A DNA stretch of 64,000 nucleotides from Lactiplantibacillus plajomi (GTDB taxonomy: Bacteria; Bacillota; Bacilli; Lactobacillales; Lactobacillaceae). The notes beneath the pieces were generated by a model. That model had not been told where the DNA came from, did not search any database, and saw nothing but the letters and a program-made list of their open reading frames with translations. Made by a program: the position numbers and the translations under genes. Shown piece by piece: positions 19,189 through 28,225 of the stretch; within the stretch, counting starts at the first letter, position 1, and each line of letters begins with the position of its first letter. Location: the NCBI RefSeq assembly GCF_005405405.1, contig NZ_BJDZ01000010.1, positions 30,378 to 94,377 of the forward strand, given 5' to 3'.

Positions 19189-20308
19189 AATTGTAAGATT
19201 GGGCGATGTGATTACAGCAAATTATGGAAGAGCTTTACCGAAGAAAAATCGGGTTTCTGGAAAAATTCCTGTATATGGATCTTCTGGAGTCACCGACTAT
19301 CATAATCGTTCAATTGTTGACGGTCCGGCAATAATTATTGGACGGAAGGGGAATATTGGATCTGTTTTTTTGACAGAGAATTCATTTTATCCTATTGACA
19401 CGACTTACTATGTTACGCGAGAAGACTTAAAAGATCTTGATATATATTTTGCGTATTATTTGTTGCAATTTTTACCACTTCAGGAAATGAATACTGATAG
19501 TGCAGTTCCGGGCCTTAATCGCAACAATCTGTATTCTATTCCAGTAAAAATTCCGGATTTGGCCACTCAGGTAACTGTTGCTAATATATTGCAAACAATT
19601 GACAAAAAAATTCAACTTAATCAACAAATTGACAAGAATTTATTGAAGTTAATTGATGGCATGTTTAATAGAGTGTACTTAGGTAGTGACCTGGTCAAAA
19701 ATGCCAGTAAGGTGAAGCTGTCGAGCATAATACGAACAAAGTCAGGTACGTTTAATCCCAAGAAAAGTAGTGAGGTCTTTGTTAACCATTTTAGTATGCC
19801 CGCATTTGATGCCACTAGATTTCCAATTGTTGATGCTGCTTCAGATATCAAGAGCAATAAAAATGTAGTTGAGCCATTTTCAATTTTAGTATCTAAGATG
19901 AATCCAGATGTAAAGAGAGTGTGGTTGCCAAACACGTCTAAGGAGTTACTAAATGTTGCCTCAACCGAGTTTCTAACATTTAATGCTGATGTACCTGAAA
20001 TGCAAGCATTTGTGTACGCTGTTGTGAATGATAAAAGGTATCAGACGTATCTTGAATCCAATACAACAGGGTCGACAAATTCACGCCAGCGAGTATTGCC
20101 TAGAGTAGCGTACTCATACGAAATTCCTTACGTCAAAGAAGTTGCTCAACAATTTGGATTCCAAATAATGGATATTATTGACATGATCAAGCTGAACAAA
20201 GAGCAGAACCAGCATTTGATCAGGCTTCGCAACGTACTCTTGCCTAAACTGCTTGCTGGTGACATAGATCTGTCAAACATCGAAACGGTGATGAATAATA
20301 ATGCCTAA
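19178..20308 (+). CDS. hsdS: Type I restriction-modification specificity subunit
   Basis: A 376-residue DNA-recognition subunit with two target recognition domains (about residues 5-145 and 185-325), each followed by a conserved helical spacer: LQTIDKKIQLNQQIDKNLLK after the first, and the LNKEQNQHLIRLRNVLLPKL block at the end. Each TRD reads one half of a bipartite target. The two spacers resemble each other, as expected for the pseudo-symmetric fold. It is more AT-rich than its neighbours, common in hsdS genes that exchange TRDs. GAGGA precedes the ATG. Confidence 0.93.
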   Translation: MENRIVRLGDVITANYGRALPKKNRVSGKIPVYGSSGVTDYHNRSIVDGPAIIIGRKGNIGSVFLTENSFYPIDTTYYVTREDLKDLDIYFAYYLLQFLPLQEMNTDSAVPGLNRNNLYSIPVKIPDLATQVTVANILQTIDKKIQLNQQIDKNLLKLIDGMFNRVYLGSDLVKNASKVKLSSIIRTKSGTFNPKKSSEVFVNHFSMPAFDATRFPIVDAASDIKSNKNVVEPFSILVSKMNPDVKRVWLPNTSKELLNVASTEFLTFNADVPEMQAFVYAVVNDKRYQTYLESNTTGSTNSRQRVLPRVAYSYEIPYVKEVAQQFGFQIMDIIDMIKLNKEQNQHLIRLRNVLLPKLLAGDIDLSNIETVMNNNA

Positions 20309-23300
20309 CACCAAATCATTTACAAACGAACAGGATGTTGAGCTGGAGGCAATTGATGCGCTGGTATCCTTGGGGTATCAAGATTACCGAAGTGAAAGCT
20401 ATAAAGACCCCAATGATGTCATTGACGCCGAGCGTAATAATGACCACAAGCGGGTGATTTTGCACCAGCGTTTACGTGACGCATTGGAACATAATACACC
20501 AGGACTGAAGGATGCTATCTATAAGGAGGCAGTCCGCCAGTTTTATTTGGTGACGGATGGCCCTGACTTGATGGCAAACAACCATCAACTACACAAGCTA
20601 ATCATTGAGGGTGCGAAGGTTAAAGTTACTGAAGATGGGCAAGACCACACCTATGTACTTAAACCAATCGATTTCGATAATGTGGATGCCAATGATTTTG
20701 TAGTGACCAACCAGTTTACGATGGCGCAAGGTGACCGTCAACGGCGCCCGGATATTACGATATTTATCAATGGGTTGCCACTTGTGACGTTTGAACTGAA
20801 GAACCAGGCCAATGCCAATGTGGGAATTGAAGACGCGTTTAACCAATTACAGACCTACAAGCAAGATATTTCTGACTACATGGCCTACAACGAAATTCTT
20901 GTCATTAGTGACGGGGTAAATGCGCAGACGGGTTCCCTGTCTGCTGGCTTTGACCGCTTCATGCAATGGCGTTCACCTGAGCAGCGTGATGACAAACAGT
21001 TGGATGTCTATGCAATGGAGACGCTAATCAATAATATGATGAAGCGTGACGTTGTATTGGACTTGATTCAGAACTTCATCATTTTTGAGACCGATGGGGC
21101 GAAGACCTTCAAGATTCTCGCCGCTTACCATCAATACTACATGGTCAACAAGGCTGTTGAAGCCGCGGCTAAGACACTCCAAGATCCTGATAGCAATCGT
21201 ATCGGGGTGGTTTGGCATACGCAAGGTTCTGGCAAATCCCTTTCAATGGTGTTCTTCTCAGGTATTGTCAGTCGTAAGCTGGGCAATCCGACGATTCTGG
21301 TTGTGAATGACCGTAATGATCTTGATGACCAATTAGGACAGACTTTTGCCGCGGCACATGATTATCTTCGGCAGACGCCAACACAAGCAAAATCGCGTAC
21401 GGAAGTCCGTGATTTGTTGGAACGCAAGGGCGGCGGTATTGTCTTTTCCACCATCCAAAAGTTCGCGCCAGAAGAAAACGAGGATAGAATGCCGGTTCTC
21501 AATACACGGTCTGACATCATTGTGATCTCTGACGAAGCCCACCGTTCGCAGTATGGGTTGAAAGCGAAATTCACCAAGAATGGGGTGAAGTATGGTTATG
21601 CGCAGTACATGCGAGAAGCATTACCTAACGCTTCCTTCATCGGTTTTACTGGTACGCCGATTGACTTCAGTGATAAGTCGACACGTGGTGTATTTGGTGA
21701 CTACATCGATGTATACGATATGTCTGCCGCGGTGCGTGACCACGCAACCGTGCGGATTTACTATGAGAACCACATCATCCCGCTAGATCTCGATCCACAG
21801 GTACAGCATAAGTACGAAATGGTGATGGAAGAAGCTGGGGTTTACAATGCAGGCGAACAGACCGAAGAACAGAAACGCCGCGCTGAGTTTACCAAGCTGG
21901 AGCGACTGGCTGGTACGAAAGGACGCTTAGAAGTTCTGGCGAAGCACTTTGTAAAGCATTTTGAGGCGCGTCAAGCGCAGGAGTTCGGCAAGTCAATTAT
22001 CGTTGAAATGTCGCGTCGAAATGCGGTGAAGCTCTATGATGAGATTATCAAGTTACGTCCAGATTGGCATTCTGACGATTTGATGAAGGGCAAAATAAAG
22101 GTCATCATGACGTCCGACGCTGCCTCTGATGGGCCGGAGCTTGCGAAACATCACACGAATGCAGCGGATCGTCGCAATCTTCAACAGCGAATGAAGGACG
22201 ATCAAGATGAACTTCAAGTAGTCATTGTGGTAGACATGTGGCTGACTGGATTTGATGCGCCAGCAGTGAATACAATGTACATCGACAAGCCAATGCACGG
22301 TTACAACCTGATGCAAGCCATCGCCCGTGTCAACCGGGTCTTCAAAGATAAAGATGGTGGCTTAATCGTTGATTATATCGGGATTGCTGACAGTCTAAAG
22401 GCGGCGTTGCAACAATACTCTGATTCTGACCAAGAGCAGACTGGAATTAACGTGGACAAAGCCATCATGTTGATGAAGGAAAAATACGACATCATCACTA
22501 ACGACTACTTGTATCATGTTGATTACAGTGACTTCACCAGTGATGATCGTAAGAAGAGTCAAAAGGCGTTCCGCACGGCGCTAAACGCTGTCGCAATGTT
22601 GCAACCTGATCAGCAGCGCAAGTTTGCCGATATCGTTGTTCAACTTCAGAAAGCACATGCGTTAGTCGTCACGACGGATCAAGCCGTCGCCATTGCCGGT
22701 GAGGTAGGCTTCTTTGTTGCAGTTAAGAATGCGTTGATTAAGCTGATGCAAACCGCCAGTGATTCGCGGCGCAAGATTGGCAACAGCCAGTTAAACCTGA
22801 AGCTCGATCAACTTGTTAATCAATCTGTGTTGGCAGAGAAACCTATTGATCTGTACGAAGAGCTAGGATTAGAGCGGCCGGAGCTAAGCTTGCTATCCGA
22901 AGATTTTTTGGATAGCGTTGGGCAGATGCCGGAGAAGAGTCTGGCGATGAAGTTGCTTGAACGGTTACTCAAAGGCAAAATCAGAGCGATGACCAAGGTA
23001 AACTTAGTTCAGTCGCGTAAGTTCGGCGATATGTTGGAAGCGTCATTGGACGCGTACAACCAACGTGGCGTGACCACCGAATTAGTGATTCGTAAGCTCA
23101 TTGAACTTGCTAAGACCATGCAGGCTGCAGAGACTGATGGCCAAGATTTGGGCCTGTCCGTTGAAGAAAAAGCGTTCTATGACGCACTAGCGGATGAAAA
23201 ACGTGCGGCTGAGGAACTGGGTGCTGACAAGCTACAAGAGATTGCTAAAGCTCTAGTTAAAGAAGTGCGCGATTCTGCTCAAAGAACAGATTGGGTACAG

Positions 23301-23450
23301 CGTGAGTCAGCTCGGGCAAGCATGCGAATCGCTGTTAAGAGATTGTTGCGCAAGTATGGGTATCCGCCTGATTTTACTAAGTCTGCGGTGGAGACTGTTG
23401 TTGAGCAGGCTGAGAAGATGGCGTTCAACGAAACTGGTGCCAATTTATAA
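20301..23450 (+). CDS. hsdR: Type I restriction endonuclease subunit
   Basis: A 1049-residue motor and nuclease subunit. The N-terminal nuclease region shows RRPDITIFINGLPLVTFELK near residue 150-167 (PD-(D/E)xK family). The helicase has Walker A THTQGSGKS-like GSGKSLS near residue 309, the DEAH box SDEAHRSQ near 410 and the TGTP motif. The long C-terminal region is for HsdM contact. With HsdM and HsdS it translocates and cuts unmethylated DNA. It overlaps hsdS by 8 bp, and the gene order M-S-R suggests one operon. Confidence 0.95.
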   Translation: MPNTKSFTNEQDVELEAIDALVSLGYQDYRSESYKDPNDVIDAERNNDHKRVILHQRLRDALEHNTPGLKDAIYKEAVRQFYLVTDGPDLMANNHQLHKLIIEGAKVKVTEDGQDHTYVLKPIDFDNVDANDFVVTNQFTMAQGDRQRRPDITIFINGLPLVTFELKNQANANVGIEDAFNQLQTYKQDISDYMAYNEILVISDGVNAQTGSLSAGFDRFMQWRSPEQRDDKQLDVYAMETLINNMMKRDVVLDLIQNFIIFETDGAKTFKILAAYHQYYMVNKAVEAAAKTLQDPDSNRIGVVWHTQGSGKSLSMVFFSGIVSRKLGNPTILVVNDRNDLDDQLGQTFAAAHDYLRQTPTQAKSRTEVRDLLERKGGGIVFSTIQKFAPEENEDRMPVLNTRSDIIVISDEAHRSQYGLKAKFTKNGVKYGYAQYMREALPNASFIGFTGTPIDFSDKSTRGVFGDYIDVYDMSAAVRDHATVRIYYENHIIPLDLDPQVQHKYEMVMEEAGVYNAGEQTEEQKRRAEFTKLERLAGTKGRLEVLAKHFVKHFEARQAQEFGKSIIVEMSRRNAVKLYDEIIKLRPDWHSDDLMKGKIKVIMTSDAASDGPELAKHHTNAADRRNLQQRMKDDQDELQVVIVVDMWLTGFDAPAVNTMYIDKPMHGYNLMQAIARVNRVFKDKDGGLIVDYIGIADSLKAALQQYSDSDQEQTGINVDKAIMLMKEKYDIITNDYLYHVDYSDFTSDDRKKSQKAFRTALNAVAMLQPDQQRKFADIVVQLQKAHALVVTTDQAVAIAGEVGFFVAVKNALIKLMQTASDSRRKIGNSQLNLKLDQLVNQSVLAEKPIDLYEELGLERPELSLLSEDFLDSVGQMPEKSLAMKLLERLLKGKIRAMTKVNLVQSRKFGDMLEASLDAYNQRGVTTELVIRKLIELAKTMQAAETDGQDLGLSVEEKAFYDALADEKRAAEELGADKLQEIAKALVKEVRDSAQRTDWVQRESARASMRIAVKRLLRKYGYPPDFTKSAVETVVEQAEKMAFNETGANL

Positions 23451-23500
23451 GTGCAAGCACAATATATAGCGTACAAACACAGGTTCCCGTACTCTTATTG

Positions 23501-23509
23501 TGTTATAAT
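23501..23509 (+). promoter_or_regulatory. Extended -10 promoter of the CBASS operon
   Basis: TGTTATAAT contains the TGn extension followed by TATAAT, 42 bp before the GTG start. The -35 region is weak. It suggests the CBASS genes have their own promoter after hsdR. Confidence 0.5.
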
Positions 23510-23550
23510 TAATTCCGAATGACGTAATAATTTGAATTGGAGGAGTTAAT

Positions 23551-24714
23551 GTGATTAATCCTGGAAAGCAGTTGGAAGATATAGAGTTAACGAAAACCCA
23601 ACGTGAACGTGCCGTTACTCTATACACACATTTGTGTGAGGGAATACAAGCCAGGGGGCTTAATATCAGTTTCTATCCCCAGGGATCGTTTGCCTTAAAA
23701 ACGGCTGTTCGTCCATTCGCAAAAGGTAAAGAGCAAGCCTACGATGTAGATGTGATTTGTAATTTCGATGATTATTCAAAAGATGAATTAGATAGTGGAC
23801 AACTTATGCTGCTTCTAAGACAGACAGCTCGAGAAGTTTGTAAAGAACGCTCGCTGGAGATTGATTATTATGAGCGTTGTGTAACAGTACACTATGCAGA
23901 TGATCCTTCGGGCGTTTCTTTTTCCATTGATCTAATTCCAGCGGTTCGGGAATCGGAATTAAAATTGGCGGTCTTAAGAGCTAAAACAGAAGAATCCGAA
24001 TTGGTTGAAACCTCGATAGCAATCGATAGTCTTTCAAGAGGGTGGATTACTAATAATCCACAAGGGTATCGTAAGTGGTTTGAGGAGAAAGCTGATCAAT
24101 TTGATAGTAGATTCATTCAAGAGAGCCGGGGAGTGTTTGCTTCTGTTGAGGAACTTCCCGATGATGACACACCAAGTAGTCGCCTTAGGCAATCAATCAA
24201 ATTACTAAAGCGTCTTAGGGATGTCTACTACGACGAAATTGATGCGAAGACTTCTTCTCCTTCAGTGATTATCACAACGATTGTAACAAAGCTTGCGCAA
24301 AGTATAAGCCCAAGCGTAACCAGTCTTGAGCTACTGGATGCAATTATTCTGGAGCTTAACCAGGTGTTCCTATTACATGAAAGGGGGGAAGCATACGCCA
24401 CAACCTATCAAACGATGCCTATCGCCAAAATTGTAATGAGAGAAAACGGAAAGTGGGTTCTGAGAAATCCCACCAATTGGGAAGATAATGTTCTGAGCTC
24501 ATGGAACGAAACCGGAGCGGTTGCCTCAAAGGAATTCTTTGGGTGGATTAAAAGTTTGCAGGTTATTACCAAGGATTACAAGAAACGTGGGCAAAGTGAT
24601 CTGGAGTTTGAACAACAGTTTAGGGGATTACTACTCATAAACAAAAAGTCCCCAAATATGCCTCGCTTTAATGTGAATAGCTCTAATGGCGTTAAGCCTT
24701 GGAAGAAACAATGA
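23551..24714 (+). CDS. CD-NTase (cGAS/DncV-like cyclic oligonucleotide synthase) of CBASS
   Basis: A 387-residue nucleotidyltransferase. The GS motif is QGSFAL (near residue 45), the first two metal ligands are D64 and D66 in YDVDVIC, and the third acidic residue is D127 in SIDLIPA. This is the canonical CD-NTase triad, so it should make a cyclic di- or trinucleotide when phage is sensed. Start GTG with GGAGG upstream. It overlaps the next gene by 4 bp (ATGA). The C-terminus ends KPWKKQ, with no terminal glycine or alanine; the E2 next to it usually conjugates a C-terminal glycine in described type II systems. Confidence 0.9.
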   Translation: MINPGKQLEDIELTKTQRERAVTLYTHLCEGIQARGLNISFYPQGSFALKTAVRPFAKGKEQAYDVDVICNFDDYSKDELDSGQLMLLLRQTAREVCKERSLEIDYYERCVTVHYADDPSGVSFSIDLIPAVRESELKLAVLRAKTEESELVETSIAIDSLSRGWITNNPQGYRKWFEEKADQFDSRFIQESRGVFASVEELPDDDTPSSRLRQSIKLLKRLRDVYYDEIDAKTSSPSVIITTIVTKLAQSISPSVTSLELLDAIILELNQVFLLHERGEAYATTYQTMPIAKIVMRENGKWVLRNPTNWEDNVLSSWNETGAVASKEFFGWIKSLQVITKDYKKRGQSDLEFEQQFRGLLLINKKSPNMPRFNVNSSNGVKPWKKQ

Positions 24715-25457
24715 TTAGCTCAGCGACAGTTAGGAATGCCGTTAGTCAAAATTCATTCTTTGAAGAATTAGAATGTCGTGATCAAAATGGGTCTATTGTG
24801 ATAAAGGTCCATATTAAGGGAATAGTTAATGCGGGACGGATACCATTATGGCTTAACTATAATATTGGCATTTTGATTTCGAAGAAGTTCCCAAAGGATT
24901 TACCGTTGGTTATTGATTATGAAAAGTTGTTAGACGTTCATTTTGAGCACATCAATCCTGATAGGACACTCTGTCTAGCAACCCCCATTGAATTGCGAAA
25001 CAAGCTGGTAGGTCTACACCCCGAAAAGGTGCTGTTAGAGTTGATCTTAGGCTATATGACGCAATATGCATACTGGCAGCAATTTTCGTGCTATTTGATT
25101 GAACCGCAGCAGCATGGACTTGCGGGTATTCTTGCAGATTATGGTAATCGACTGGGAGTCGAAAAATTAGCTACAATCGTAGATTTTCTGAAGTGCATTC
25201 AGAACCCAAAGGTTAACGCGAATAAACCGTGTCCATGTAGATCAGGTCGTTCTCTTAGAGCCTGTCACATGAGAACGTTATCCAGTTTGTGCCCCACGGT
25301 TGATGCATGGATGCAGATGAAAACTGATTTGGAGGAACTATCAAGTTGGCAAGCAACGATTCGTCAAAAAATACAATATGGACGAGACAAAACACCGATG
25401 ATGCCCTTATCGTGCAGGCAGCTAGTAGATGGTTTTACAATACCGCAGATTGGTTGA
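24711..25457 (+). CDS. E2-like conjugating protein with C-terminal SEC-C motif (CBASS)
   Basis: A 248-residue protein. The N-terminal ~150 residues resemble prokaryotic E2-like folds: the HINPDRTLCLATP segment carries a candidate catalytic cysteine (C88) in the HxNxxxxxCL pattern. At residues 174-186 it has CPCRSGRSLRACH, a SEC-C zinc-binding motif. It sits between CD-NTase and effector, matching the E2-only (short type II) CBASS layout, where E2 attaches the CD-NTase to target molecules. There is no E1 or JAB gene nearby. The SEC-C tail is an unusual addition. It starts in the ATGA overlap with the CD-NTase gene. Confidence 0.78.
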   Translation: MISSATVRNAVSQNSFFEELECRDQNGSIVIKVHIKGIVNAGRIPLWLNYNIGILISKKFPKDLPLVIDYEKLLDVHFEHINPDRTLCLATPIELRNKLVGLHPEKVLLELILGYMTQYAYWQQFSCYLIEPQQHGLAGILADYGNRLGVEKLATIVDFLKCIQNPKVNANKPCPCRSGRSLRACHMRTLSSLCPTVDAWMQMKTDLEELSSWQATIRQKIQYGRDKTPMMPLSCRQLVDGFTIPQIG

Positions 25458-26191
25458 ATCTGATAAATTGGACGGGAATGGTAATCCTTGCCATCGTAGG
25501 AACAATTAAGCTTGAAACGTTTGTGGTGGTGATGCAAATAATATGGTTTTTCGTTGGTTTTTACTTAGATTGTGTGGTTACACGAAACATTGAGAAAGGC
25601 ACAGGCTTCAGAACGGAATTTGATCATTATGTGTTTGGCTGGTCATCTAAATTGCCAGACTCAACTGTTCGACAAGCAAAACTGGCGATGTCTACGCACC
25701 CAAAATGGGTAGTTACTCAGACTACTCACAATGGCAGTAATCCACAGAAGGGCGGCGTAAAAGATTGGTACTACAATAAACCCGCGTGGGATAGGTTACA
25801 GGCAACAAAAAATGCTATGTTGGAAAATACAGGTTTTGATAAGCGCGTTAATCATATGGTGTGTTTGGAAGTAGTGCTGGTTCTTGTCGGCATTATCACG
25901 ATCGGAGTGATTAATAAAGAAAGCTTATTCAAGATGCTGGTTGCAATGTTTGTTGTTTTTTCTGTTCCAGTTCGTAAGTTGGGAGATACCATAATGAATG
26001 TGCTGGAAGTTCAGAATGAAAATTCACAACTTGAGCGAGATATAGAAAAAGCCACTAGTGTTAGCGAGTTAGTAGATGCTCAAAATAAGATCAATAAAAA
26101 GAGACTGATTCCAAATACTAGCCCAATGTTTGCATACTGGCTGCTTAGAAGAAGAGTGGATAAAATTTTTCATAATACGACATTGTCTTGA
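25346..26191 (+). CDS. S-4TM family pore-forming effector (CBASS)
   Basis: A 281-residue protein with four membrane segments: near residues 43-57, 60-80, 172-192 and 196-215, with a basic cytosolic loop between pairs. This is the S-4TM layout of predicted CBASS effectors that depolarise the membrane when the cyclic nucleotide is made. A conserved N-terminal motif (RQN...LIVQAASRWFYNTAD) is present. The TTG at 25346, with GGAGG at 25331, makes the gene overlap the E2 gene by 112 bp in another frame. The conserved motif itself lies inside this overlap, which supports the start. Confidence 0.8.
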   Translation: MASNDSSKNTIWTRQNTDDALIVQAASRWFYNTADWLNLINWTGMVILAIVGTIKLETFVVVMQIIWFFVGFYLDCVVTRNIEKGTGFRTEFDHYVFGWSSKLPDSTVRQAKLAMSTHPKWVVTQTTHNGSNPQKGGVKDWYYNKPAWDRLQATKNAMLENTGFDKRVNHMVCLEVVLVLVGIITIGVINKESLFKMLVAMFVVFSVPVRKLGDTIMNVLEVQNENSQLERDIEKATSVSELVDAQNKINKKRLIPNTSPMFAYWLLRRRVDKIFHNTTLS

Positions 26192-26237
26192 TTTTTAATC
26201 TCATGTTTCTTGTGAGTGATGATGCATGTTTATAACT

Positions 26238-26276
26238 CCGTATCATGACGATCCTTGTCGATGATACGGTTTTTTA
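26238..26276 (+). terminator. CBASS operon terminator
   Basis: CCGTATCAT / ATGATACGG hairpin, extended inside by GAC and GTC, followed by TTTTTT. The first part of the 470-bp gap after the S-4TM gene; the rest holds the hairpins and oriT listed separately. Confidence 0.85.
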
Positions 26277-26414
26277 TTGGATATCGATCCTGTTGCCAAT
26301 AATTCCGGTTATAAAAATGTCAGTCTGACGGATCGTTAACATTAAGAGTTTGTTACAGTACCAGCTTTTGTTTCAAAACGTGTCCCACAAACTGTCTGTA
26401 TATGTTGAGAGCGA

Positions 26415-26523
26415 AAGTTCTCGCAGACCTTCCGGAGGGGTCTTGCAACGTACGCCGCCGTGCGCGGCGTGCAGCGCGAAAGCCGCTAGCGCGAGCGGCG
26501 GCGGTCGGCGTTAGCCGGCCGCC
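26415..26523 (+). other. GC-rich multi-hairpin segment upstream of oriT
   Basis: Several inverted repeats in a row: AGACCTTCC / GGAGGGGTCT (about 26425-26443), ACGCCGC / GCGGCGT (26452-26470), GCCGCT / AGCGGC (about 26482-26499) and GGCGGTCGGC / GCCGGCCGCC around a GTTA loop (26500-26523, one T-G wobble). Composition is far above the neighbours. It could be a replication origin, single-strand origin or structured leader for the Rep_trans gene. No ORF was found in it. Confidence 0.55.
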
Positions 26524-26528
26524 ACAAG

Positions 26529-26564
26529 CCCCCGGTCTCTAATAGGGGGGCAAATATTAGAGAC
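26529..26564 (+). other. Putative oriT of the Tn916/ICEBs1 type
   Basis: CCCCCGGTCTCTAATAGGGGGG (26529-26550, written in two parts here: CCCCC then 11 bases ending CTAATA then GGGGGG) resembles the oriT nic region of Tn916 and ICEBs1, where C5-7 and G6 flank an A/T-rich core with TAACA. Next to it, GTCTCTAATA (26535-26544) and TATTAGAGAC (26555-26564) are a perfect 10-bp inverted repeat. It lies 97 bp before the relaxase gene, the usual place. Confidence 0.7.
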
Positions 26565-26660
26565 AAAATACACGTAAGTAGGACGAAAGCGCCGGTGGCA
26601 AGCCACTTTGCGTAAGCAGAAAGAAGGCTTTGCTGTCAGGTCGCTTCGAAAGGAGCTAAC

Positions 26661-27941
26661 ATGCTGAAAGATTTGAACTTAGTCGGCGGGATGACGAATA
26701 CCGACTGGCTAAACCAGTTTCATGATGAGATGCGCACGCACAAGATCACTCAGGGCCAATTAGCGAAGACGGCTGATTACAGTCGATCGCATTTGAACCA
26801 GCTGCTGACGGGAAACAAGCCGATTAACCAACAAGCGCGGTTGCGATTGACGTTGGCACTGCGGTCGTTGACCGGCCAGAACAACGTTGACGTCTGTATT
26901 GATTACTTGGGCGTTACCTTCAAGTCGCACGACTATGAAGAACTGGTGACCGAACTGTTCCAGATTAACCTGAATCACTTTAATCTCAAAGAAGGGGCGC
27001 GATACGGGTACGCGGCGACCTTCAAATGTGGTGAAATCGATGTGTTGCTGTCGCCGTATCAAGATGTGAATGCAGACGGTTATGATCCAAGCGAAGACAG
27101 TGGCACAATGATTGAACTGAAGGGCCAAGGCTGCCGCTATGTTGAATCGTATTTGCGCCAGCAGAATCGCACCTGGTACGACTTCCTAGAGACGTGCATT
27201 GCGCTTGACGGTCATTTCACCCGAGTTGACCTCGCCATCAATGATCGCAATGGCTTGCTTGACGTACCAACCTTGATTGAGAAGTGTGACCGTGATGAAT
27301 TCACCTCACGTTTTCATGGTTTCCGAGATAATCGCACCAAGCAGTGGAAGGTATCGGGCAGAACCTTGTATCTGGGGTCGCCGCAAAGTGAAGTGTACTT
27401 CTGTATTTACGACAAGGCTTTTGAGCAACACCAGAAGCACCCTGAGATTGCGATTGAAGATCAGCCGATACGGACACGCTTTGAAGTCCGGTTACGTCGC
27501 AAACGCGCCGCTGCGGCAATTAAGAATTTGTTGGCAGAGCATGATCCAGAGAAAGTTGTGTTCGGCATCATCAACCGCTACCTGCGTTTTTTGACGCCGA
27601 GTCACAAAGCGAAGAGTCAGTGGGCGACAGATCCGCGCTGGGATGCTTTCATCGGCAATTATCGCGACAAGCTGCGACTTTCTACCAATCCTGAACCATT
27701 GAGTTACGCGCACATTACCCGTTGGCTCAAGAAGCAGGTCGCGCCGTCGCTGAAGATGTTGCAGCTGATTGATCAGTACAATGGCACTACTGAGCTGAAG
27801 GCGATTATTGACGGCGGCAAGTTGACGCAACGCCACTGGGACTTGATTCACCACTATCAGCATCACCGCAACGGCGTTTTGACGGATTCAGAACCGAGTG
27901 AGACATCAAAAAAGAGCGACTATGCCGACCAAAGCAAGTAG
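26661..27941 (+). CDS. MobT-like relaxase / Rep_trans replication initiation factor
   Basis: A 426-residue protein. Residues ~15-65 form a helix-turn-helix (ITQGQLAKTADYSRSHLNQL), and from residue 75 the sequence follows the replication initiation factor (Rep_trans) family, with FTRVDLAIND and the tyrosine-containing VYFCIYDKAFEQ. Proteins with this build, in Tn916 and ICEBs1, nick oriT and also start rolling-circle replication of the element. The oriT lies just upstream and AAGGAG precedes the ATG. The absence of coupling protein and T4SS genes implies mobilisation by a helper. Confidence 0.85.
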   Translation: MLKDLNLVGGMTNTDWLNQFHDEMRTHKITQGQLAKTADYSRSHLNQLLTGNKPINQQARLRLTLALRSLTGQNNVDVCIDYLGVTFKSHDYEELVTELFQINLNHFNLKEGARYGYAATFKCGEIDVLLSPYQDVNADGYDPSEDSGTMIELKGQGCRYVESYLRQQNRTWYDFLETCIALDGHFTRVDLAINDRNGLLDVPTLIEKCDRDEFTSRFHGFRDNRTKQWKVSGRTLYLGSPQSEVYFCIYDKAFEQHQKHPEIAIEDQPIRTRFEVRLRRKRAAAAIKNLLAEHDPEKVVFGIINRYLRFLTPSHKAKSQWATDPRWDAFIGNYRDKLRLSTNPEPLSYAHITRWLKKQVAPSLKMLQLIDQYNGTTELKAIIDGGKLTQRHWDLIHHYQHHRNGVLTDSEPSETSKKSDYADQSK

Positions 27942-28018
27942 TCACCCTTCACAGATAAGATTTGGGTCCTATCTGGTTTGATTATCTCACTTCAATCAAT
28001 GAGAAGGAAGTGACGTAA

Positions 28019-28225
28019 TTGGATAAGAGTTTTGTCTGCTATCAAGATCTGATGGCATTAGGTTTTAAGCAGCACACCGCGCGCAATATTATTAGACAAG
28101 CGAAGCAAAGGATGGTACAAAAGGGTTATCCCTTGTATCTCAACCGAAACTTAGGGCGCGTGCCGCGTTCTGTCGTTGAGTCCATTCTCGGGTCACCGAT
28201 GAATGGAGCTGTTGAGAATGAGTAA
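28019..28225 (+). CDS. DUF3173 family protein (excisionase-like)
   Basis: A 68-residue basic protein starting at TTG with GAAGGAAG upstream. It begins CYQDLMALGFKQHTARNIIR, a compact helix-turn-helix-like segment. DUF3173 proteins are found just before tyrosine integrases in Firmicute ICEs and may help excision direction. Its last 8 bp overlap the integrase start. The family call rests on position and appearance; the excisionase role is inferred. Confidence 0.75.
   Translation: MDKSFVCYQDLMALGFKQHTARNIIRQAKQRMVQKGYPLYLNRNLGRVPRSVVESILGSPMNGAVENE

Noticed and set aside
26415..26523. GC-rich hairpins as rRNA or tRNA genes
   Set aside because: No cloverleaf, no T-loop or anticodon arm; palindromes only.
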